A stretch of 64,000 bases of DNA from PALSA-555 sp963731625 (lineage in GTDB: Bacteria > Actinomycetota > Acidimicrobiia > IMCC26256 > PALSA-555), in assembly GCA_963731625.1 (NCBI GenBank), contig CAVSWH010000022.1, positions 159,232 through 223,231 of the forward strand, read 5' to 3'. Shown here piece by piece: positions 57,328-64,000 of the stretch. A model generated the notes under the pieces. That model was given only the letters and a program-made list of their open reading frames with translations. It made no database searches and was not told the DNA's origin. A program made the position numbers and the translations under genes. Position 1 is the stretch's first letter; every line of letters begins with the position of its first letter.

Positions 57328-59123
57328 ATGGGGATCCTCGACGAGGACGTCACGCGGGTCCGCGAGAGCACCGACCTCATCGCCGTCGTCAGCGAACACG
57401 TCGCGCTGAAGCGCGTCGGGCAGCGCTGGCTCGGGCTCTGCCCGTTCCATCAGGAGAAGACCCCGTCCTTCTCGGTCAACCCCGCGCTCGGCGTGTACTA
57501 CTGCTTCGGCTGCCAGCGCTCGGGCGACGCGATCACGTTCGTGCGCGAGGTCGAGCACCTCGACTTCGTCGAGGCGATCGAGCGGCTCGCCCAGCGGGCC
57601 GGGATCACGCTGCGTTACGACGACCACCGCACGGCCCAGGACCGCTCGCGGCGCACCCGGCTCGTCGAGGCCACGGCGGCCGCGGTCGACTTCTACCATC
57701 GGTTGCTCCTCGGGCCCGACGAGGGCGGGCTCGCCCGCCGGCACCTCCGCGCCCGCGGATTCGACGGCGACGCGGCGCGCCGGTTCCAACTCGGCTGGTC
57801 GCCCGACGACTGGGACCGCCTCAGCCGTCACCTGCAGCAGCAGCGCTTCTCGCGCGACGACCTGGTCGCCGCCGGGCTCGCGTTCGTGAACCGCGCCAAC
57901 CGACTCCAGGACCAGTTCCGCGGCCGGCTCCTGTTCCCGATCTTCGACGCGCGCGGTGAGCCCGTCGGCTTCGGCGGGCGCGCGCTCGGTGACGAGCAGC
58001 CCAAGTACAAGAACTCGCCCGAGACGACGATCTACAACAAGAGCCGCCTGCTCTACGGGCTGAACTGGGCGAAGGGCGAGATCGTGGCACGGGGTGAGGT
58101 CGTGATCTGCGAGGGGTACACGGACGTGATGGGCCTCACGCTCGCGGGTGCTCCCCACGCGGTCGCCACCTGCGGCACCGCCCTCGCCGACGAGCACTTC
58201 CAGGTCCTGAAGAACCTGGCGCGCCGCGTCGTGCTCGCCTATGACGCCGACGCCGCCGGGCAGGGCGCGGCCGAGCGCTGGTACCGCTGGGAGCAGGAGT
58301 TCGAGATCGAGGTGCGCGTCGCCGACCTGCCCGCCGGTCAGGACCCGGGTGAGCTGTTCCACACCGATCCCGCCCGGCTCCTCCAGGCGATCGAGCGGGC
58401 CGAGCCCTTCCTGCAGTTCCGCCTCGACCGCGCCATCGCCGGTGCCGACATGACGAGCCTCGAGGGGAAGGCCCGCGCCGCCACCACCGCGGCCCGGATG
58501 GTCGCCGAGCACCCGAGCGCGCTCGTCCGGGACCAGTACGTCATGCGCCTGGCCGACGCCTTCGGCATCGACGCCGACCGCCTCCGCGAGGAGGTGCGCC
58601 AGGCCGGCCAGGCGAAAACGCGCCGGCGTGCCGAGCCGCCGGACGAGCCGCCGCCGCCCCGCCGCGCCCGGCCCGTCGACCGGCGCGAGCTCGACGTGCT
58701 GCGCTGGGCCATGCACGAGCCCGATCGTGTCGCCGACTGGCTCGACGAGGCCCTCTTCGCGGACCCGCTCGCGCGCGACGCGTACCGCCGACTCGCCGAC
58801 AGCGCGTCCGTCGTCGACGCGATCGAAGGCAGCGACGCCGATGTGCGGCCGATCCTCGAGCGCCTCGCGGTCGAGGCACCGGGCAGCGACGACGAGGACG
58901 AGGAGGAGATGCAGCTGCGTCACGCGCGTCTGCTCGTGAACGCCGTCGAGCCGGTCGCGCACCGCGTCCTCGCCGAGCAGCCCGACGACGAGACGCGCGC
59001 CGCGATGACTCGTGACCTCGACGAGCTGGCGCACGAGCGCGAGGTCGGCGAGTGGCGACCCGCCGAGGAGACCGCACGGCGGTTGCTACAGTGGATTGTG
59101 CTCGATCGCGGAGCCGCCCGGAC

Positions 59124-59127
<4 letters not shown>
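57328..59127 (+). CDS. dnaG: DNA primase
   Basis: DnaG, 599 residues, makes RNA primers for replication. The zinc-binding domain has CPFHQEKTPSF and YYCFGCQRSGD. The TOPRIM core has VICEGYTDVMGL and AYDADAAGQGAAERW. The C-terminal helicase-interaction domain is preceded by a Pro/Arg-rich linker (PPDEPPPPRRARP). Coupled to rpoD by a GTGA overlap, the macromolecular synthesis operon pattern. Confidence 0.96.
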
Positions 59128-60428
<1,301 letters not shown>

Positions 60429-60507
60429 CCCGGTGCCGTGCCGGTGGGACGCCGGGCCGGCTCCGGTCGTGGTGCAACGCGCGTCCGCCGCCCCCGTTGT
60501 CACTCGG

Positions 60508-60533
60508 CCAGCCCCCGCTTGGGGTGGGGCTGG
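60508..60533. terminator. GC hairpin downstream of rpoD (first)
   Basis: CCAGCCCC pairs perfectly with GGGGCTGG around a 10-base loop, about 80 bases after the rpoD stop. No T-tract. Confidence 0.45.
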
Positions 60534-60534
60534 C

Positions 60535-60568
60535 GAGCCCCCGGGTCGCTGACCGCTCCCGGGGGCTC
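60535..60568. terminator. GC hairpin downstream of rpoD (second)
   Basis: GAGCCCCCGGG pairs perfectly with CCCGGGGGCTC, an 11-bp stem and 12-base loop, one base after the first hairpin. The tandem is a probable rpoD terminator although neither has a T-run. From here to the tRNA at 60730 I see no gene. Confidence 0.5.
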
Positions 60569-60729
60569 CCAATGCCCGGCCCTGGTCCCGGCCCCCCACG
60601 ACCGGGCTCGCCCTGCGCAGCAGTGCCATATAGAGAGGTAAGGGCGGCGCCTGCGGACCCGACGAGCCTGCCGATCGTTCCGACCGCCCGGCGGTGCGCG
60701 ACCAATCTCGGCCTGCGCCATGATCCGTT

Positions 60730-60802
60730 GGGGCCGTAGCTCAGTGGTCAGAGCAGGGGACTCATAATCCTTTGGCCGCAGGTTCGATCCCTGCCGGCCC
60801 CA
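60730..60802 (+). tRNA. tRNA with CAT anticodon (Ile2 or elongator Met)
   Basis: Cloverleaf: acceptor GGGGCCG with CGGCCCC, D arm GCTC..GAGC, anticodon stem GGGGA/TCCTT with loop CTCATAA (anticodon CAT), and T arm GCAGG-TTCGATC-CCTGC. Discriminator A; CCA not encoded. It is not the initiator, whose stem would have three G-C pairs next to the loop. The anticodon-arm context resembles tRNA-Ile2, which would need TilS lysidine modification, but Met cannot be excluded. Its 3' end is the likely attachment site of the adjoining element. Confidence 0.9.
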
Positions 60803-60839
60803 CCTACAGCCGCAACGGTTAGTGGGTTCCGGCCGTCGA

Positions 60840-61945
60840 TCACGGCGAGTGCCGGGGCACACGATCGGGGCCACATGAGTCGAGCCGCGCAGCCAGGTCG
60901 TCCAGGTCCGCGTCGAACAGGTGGCCGTAGACCGAGAGGGTGAAGCCGGCGGAGCGGTGACCCAGGATCGTCTGGACGCGCCTTTGGAGAGGCGCCCGCC
61001 TGGATCATGCGGGCCGCCGCCGAGTGGCGCAGGACGTGGAGGCCTACGGCAGGGAGGTTGAGCGCGGCGAGGGTCGGGAGCCAACGGCGGTGATAGAAGG
61101 CCCCATAGCGCAGGTTCCCTCCCTCTGGGGCCCGGAACACGGGAGCATCGGCCTCGGGCCCACGTCGGCCGCCAGGTGGGCAGCAAGCTCGTCCGCCACG
61201 CTCGGGGGGAGCGGTACCGCCCGAGCCTGGTACGTCTTGGTCGCTGTCCGGTGCAGGTGCCCGCCGACCTCGGTCAGCGTCTCGCGGACCATGACCCGGC
61301 GCCGCAGGACGTCGATCCTGTCCCGTGTCAGCGCGGCGGCCTCGCCGAACCGCAGGCCCCCGAGCCCGAGCACCCGGACGAGCGTCCGGTACTCGGTACT
61401 GGGCATGGCGTCGGCGATGGAGTCCACGACGGCCGGCGCGAAGTAGGCGGCCTCTTCGCGCTCGATCCGAGGTTGCCGGATGCCGGTTACGGGATTGGTG
61501 CGGATCATGCCGTCGCGGACTGCGGCGTCCATGACCATCCGCAGGACGATGGCGACCTTCCGCACCCGCGACGCGCTCAGGCCCTCGGCCGTTAGCTCCG
61601 CGATGAACGTCTGAACGTCGCTCGGCCGCAGCGCGCTCAACCGACGCCGACCGAACCGCGGCAGGATGCGCGAGTCCAACAGACTGCGGTAGCTCGCCAC
61701 GGTGCTCGGCTTGAGCGTCGGCGCCGTCATCGCGAGCCAATCCGCCGCCCAATCCTTGAGCAGCACACGCCCAGCGCGCGGGTCCTGATACTCGCCGCGG
61801 ACGCTTGTCCGTCTCGACCGATGTTACGCGAACGCGTCGGCGTCGGCCCACTTGGCAAACGAGCGACTTACGCATTCGCCATCCGGGTCGCGGTACCGCA
61901 CCCGCCACCCTCGGCCCTGCCGCGCCGGTCCTGAATCGATGCCAT
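60840..61945 (-). pseudogene. Tyrosine-type integrase, frameshifted
   Basis: Phage-type tyrosine recombinase of about 360 codons, degraded. It reads MASIQDRRGRAEG from 61945, shifts near 61908 to WRVRYRDPDG, meets a TAA at 61824-61826, and resumes as RGEYQDPRAGRVLLKDWAADWL. A 1-base deletion near 61158 and a 1-base insertion near 60983 interrupt the catalytic half. Across the frames all catalytic residues can be seen: Arg in GLRFGEAAAL, Lys in TKTYQAR, HVLRHSAA, LGHRSAGF and the Tyr in LSVYGHLF. It ends about 40 bases after the tRNA. The ATG is 2 nt after the stop of the XRE gene. Confidence 0.88.
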
Positions 61946-61947
61946 CC

Positions 61948-62660
61948 CTAGCGCTCCTTTGCTTCTAGGTCTCTGCGGATCGTCTCGCAATCACGCTCGA
62001 TCTTCTCCAGCTGCTCAAGCGCCCCGCTAGTACGTAACGCGGGGTCAGGTGCCATCCCGAGTATCAAGAACAGGTCCGCAACGTCAGCCTCGAGATATTG
62101 GGTACCGCGAACGCTGAACGTTCGGGCCCCACTCGTCGCCCCGTTGCGCTACGTAGTCGGCATACGCCGTCTGGAGCGCGTCGCGGATTGCTTCCAACGG
62201 TGCTCTACCGGGTGGGTCGAGTCCTTCGATGATCGGTTGGAGCATTTCCGCTGTGGAGTCAATCGTGTCGCTAAAGACCGGTGGGGGAACCCGAAAGCGT
62301 CAACGAAAGCGCGAGTCCGACGCGACCAGCGAGCCAGTCGCGCAAGGCGAAGGTCGGCGCGGTTCGGTTCCCGACTGCCACCGGGACCAGAGGGTCCACG
62401 CGGCAAAAGCAGCGCCTCGGGGCGACCTGTAGCCAGCGAAGCAGAGCCGAGTAGTTCGGTCATGGTGACGCTGCCGCGCTTCGTCGCCTGCCCGTGCTCG
62501 CCCCCTCGATTTTGGCGACCGTCGTCGCCCACCAGCTCACCCCAAGGATTTCGCCGACCTTCTCGGCGAGTTGTCCCTGCGTCAGCTCGCGTCGGTTGCG
62601 TAGCTCTTTGACCCGCTGCGCGACCACCGCCTCAACCGTCACCGACTCCGGCTCCGCCAT
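61948..62660 (-). pseudogene. XRE-family regulator, frameshifted
   Basis: Helix-turn-helix regulator that sat just upstream of the integrase. The N-terminal frame from ATG 62660 reads VAQRVKELRNRRELTQGQLAEKVGEIL and VAKIEG, a normal XRE domain, with a good GGAGAAGG ribosome-binding site. Near 62505 it shifts to MTELLGSASLATGRPEALLLP. Near 62250 it shifts to EMLQPIIEGLDPPGRAPLEAIRDALQTAY. Near 62100 it shifts again to DLFLILGMAPDPALR and ends ETIRRDLEAKER-stop at 61948-61950. At least three frameshifts leave only the first 50-60 codons readable. Confidence 0.7.
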
Positions 62661-62785
62661 CGTTGGCGCCCCTTCTCCGGCAATACCAATATCGGTAACC
62701 GTATCATGACCCTAGGTAGTCCGCGTGAGATCCCGGTATCCTCTCCGCAACGGCGAACAAGCCGGCGCGAAGGAGGCCAGGGGAA

Positions 62786-63004
62786 ATGCCACTGGATGCC
62801 GAGGCGTCCACCACCACGACGCCGCTACTACGGACCCCGGCTGCGGCCACCTACCTCGACGTGAGCCCGCAGACGATGAGGAACTGGCGTTCAGCCGGCT
62901 CCGGGCCGCCGGCAATCAAGCTCAACGGCGGCGCCATCCGCTATCGGCTCGCCGACCTTGACGCCTGGATTGCGGCGCAGCGCGAAGACCCCGACGCGGC
63001 ATGA
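62786..63004 (+). CDS. Excisionase-like helix-turn-helix protein
   Basis: A 72-residue intact protein with a MerR/Xis-type winged helix: LRTPAAATYLDVSPQTMRNWRSAGSGPPAIKLNGGAIRY.., matching the HTH_17 excisionase family. AGGGGA lies just before the ATG and AGGAGG further upstream. It is divergent from the XRE gene, and its stop overlaps the next start (ATGA). It probably directed excision of the element; with the integrase broken it can no longer do so alone. Confidence 0.82.
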   Translation: MPLDAEASTTTTPLLRTPAAATYLDVSPQTMRNWRSAGSGPPAIKLNGGAIRYRLADLDAWIAAQREDPDAA

Positions 63005-64000
63005 CGAGCGGCGGCGAGACGTGTCGTCTGAGCTGTGGCGCCGAGCTCATCGAACGCGACCACCTTCCATGGTGCGCCGACCGTGTTCGCAGACGTGGTG
63101 AGCCACACCAACCGCTCAGCGACGATCAGGTCGCCGCGCTGTTCACAAGCTTGGAGTAACCGAGGACGAGGTGCGCCAGTGGGACGGCAAGTCCCACGGG
63201 CTCCCGAATGGAGCCGCGCTGCTTGACGAGTTCCGCGCGGCGCTCCGTCGGTTTGTTGTGTTCCCGTCCGATGCCGCCTCGACGACGACGACGCTATGGA
63301 TCCCGGCGACCCACGCCTGCCGGAGTGGCAGCACGCGACCCGACTCATCGTCACGAGCCCGCTCAAGCGGTGCGGTAAATCCAGATTGCTCGACTTGATT
63401 GAAGCCACCGCGCACGATTTGCTTGTGAGTGCGAACGCGACCGCGGCCGCGATCTTCCGTAGCCTCGGCGCGGAGAGCCCGCCGACGTTGTTAATCGACG
63501 AGGCTGACTCGCTATTCACGCGGTCGGAACGGTCAACTGTCGGAACGCGCCGAGGACTCGCGCGGCTTGCTGAATGCGGGGTTTCGAGCAAGGCCGCCGA
63601 CGTTCGCTGTGTCGGACCGCAGCAGACACCGACACCATTTCCGACGTTTGCAATGGCGGCGCTCGCAGCGATCGGCCGAGACTCGATCCCCAACACCATT
63701 GCGGATCGCGCGGTTGCCATCGGACTCGATCGCCGAGCACCGACCGAACAGGTTGACGCCTACCGCCATGGTCGCGACGCGGCACCCCTGCGCGAGCTTG
63801 GGCGCCGGTTGAGGGAGTGGGTGGGCGCGAACCGGAGCGGTTGGCCTCGGCAACACCTGACTTCGACCTCGAGGACCGCGCTGCCGACACGTTCGAGCCC
63901 CTGGTCGCTGTCGCCGACCTCGCGGGAGGGCGATGGCCGAAGCGAGCCCACGATGCGGCGAAGGACCTCACGAAGGGCGACGGCCGCGCCGAGGAGTCGC
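63001..64000 (+). pseudogene. DUF3631 ATPase-like gene, frameshifted and cut by the window end
   Basis: Reads CRLSCGAELIERDHLPWC from ATG 63001, reaches TAA at 63157-63159, and continues in another frame as EDEVRQWDGKSHGLPNGAALLDEF. Further shifts give TRLIVTSPLKRCGKSRLLDLIEAT (Walker A-like KRCGKS), PPTLLIDEADSLF (Walker B), then RCVGPQQTPTPFPTFAMAAL, DRAVAIGLDRRAPTEQVDAYR and, in yet another frame, DTFEPLVAVADLAGGRWPKRA. The order and motifs match the DUF3631 P-loop proteins of actinobacterial plasmids and integrative elements. At least four shifts make it a pseudogene. Its ATG overlaps the xis stop. Confidence 0.75.

Larger units (their letters stand above)
60730..64000. mobile_element. 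Decayed tRNA-integrated element (left part)
   Basis: Directly after the tRNA come a broken tyrosine integrase, a broken XRE regulator, an intact excisionase-like gene and a frameshifted DUF3631 ATPase. The region has lower GC and more frameshifts than the rest of the window. The layout (integrase next to the tRNA, regulator divergent from xis) is that of actinobacterial integrative elements. The far end and the second attachment site lie beyond the window; I did not find a copy of the tRNA 3' end inside it. Confidence 0.75.

Noticed and set aside
60620..60660. AT-rich patch CATATAGAGAG as a promoter for the tRNA
   Set aside because: It lies about 100 bases upstream of the tRNA, with no convincing -35 box.
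60730..60802. Initiator tRNA-fMet
   Set aside because: The anticodon stem is GGGGA/TCCTT rather than having three G-C pairs at the loop, and the first acceptor pair is G-C instead of the initiator mismatch.
61946..64000. Second attachment site (repeat of the tRNA 3' end) within the element
   Set aside because: I could not find a second copy of the T-arm/acceptor sequence; it probably lies beyond 64000.

Overview
This is a very GC-rich bacterial chromosome segment (roughly 70% G+C by eye) with heavy use of GTG starts. Gene content and order (rne-rplU-rpmA-obg-proB-proA-nadD-rsfS; hrcA-dnaJ-rsmE; phoH-ybeY-era; dgt-dnaG-rpoD), a BldD-type regulator, a FolP2-type DHPS paralogue and an actinobacterial-style LeuRS all point to Actinomycetota. 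A deep-branching class such as Acidimicrobiia is my guess, not a proof. Many genes begin directly behind a TANNNT -10 box with no Shine-Dalgarno sequence, so leaderless mRNAs appear common. Within operons, 4-bp GTGA/ATGA stop-start overlaps are the rule.

Layout. 1-8.9 kb: end of RNase E/G, ribosomal proteins L21 and L27, Obg, proline synthesis (proB, proA), a MoxR ATPase plus VWA protein pair, an ACT-domain protein, nadD and rsfS. 8.9-9.9 kb: a complete IS481-family element sitting exactly in the overlapping stop codons of rsfS and a HisF homologue. 9.9-13.2 kb: a HisF/HisH amidotransferase pair, with a catalytic Asp apparently replaced in HisF, and an ABC-2 exporter. 13.5-26 kb: a more accessory region holding a secreted YHYH protein, a DUF1697 protein, a PAS-GGDEF-EAL cyclic-di-GMP enzyme, a minus-strand cluster of small enzymes (DinB, VOC, two methyltransferases, a nitrobindin-like protein), a ferric-reductase-like flavocytochrome followed by a tiny membrane ORF, and a nucleotide cyclase fused to an NB-ARC-type ATPase.

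26-42 kb is housekeeping: tRNA-Ala, leuS, a truncated ComEA-like protein, folP2, holA, rpsT, lepA, hemW, a CIRCE-controlled hrcA-dnaJ-rsmE unit, a BldD homologue with an intact c-di-GMP-binding signature, and phoH-ybeY-CNNM-era. 42.3-48.1 kb is a caa3-type cytochrome oxidase operon (coxB-coxA-coxC-coxD-ctaG-cupredoxin). 48-60.4 kb carries a lipid kinase, uppS, recO, glyS, a J-like/RDD membrane protein, ppdK, a thioesterase, dgt, dnaG and rpoD.

60.7-64 kb: a tRNA with a CAT anticodon, followed by a decayed integrative element that runs off the window. It holds a tyrosine integrase and an XRE regulator, both broken by frameshifts, an intact excisionase-like gene, and a frameshifted DUF3631 ATPase. 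The rest of the window shows almost no gene decay, so the damage is specific to the element. I see no CRISPR array, no rRNA and no defence island. The most unusual signals are the divergent HisF/HisH pair, the IS insertion at a shared stop codon, the leaderless promoter set, and the c-di-GMP pairing of the GGDEF-EAL enzyme with BldD.
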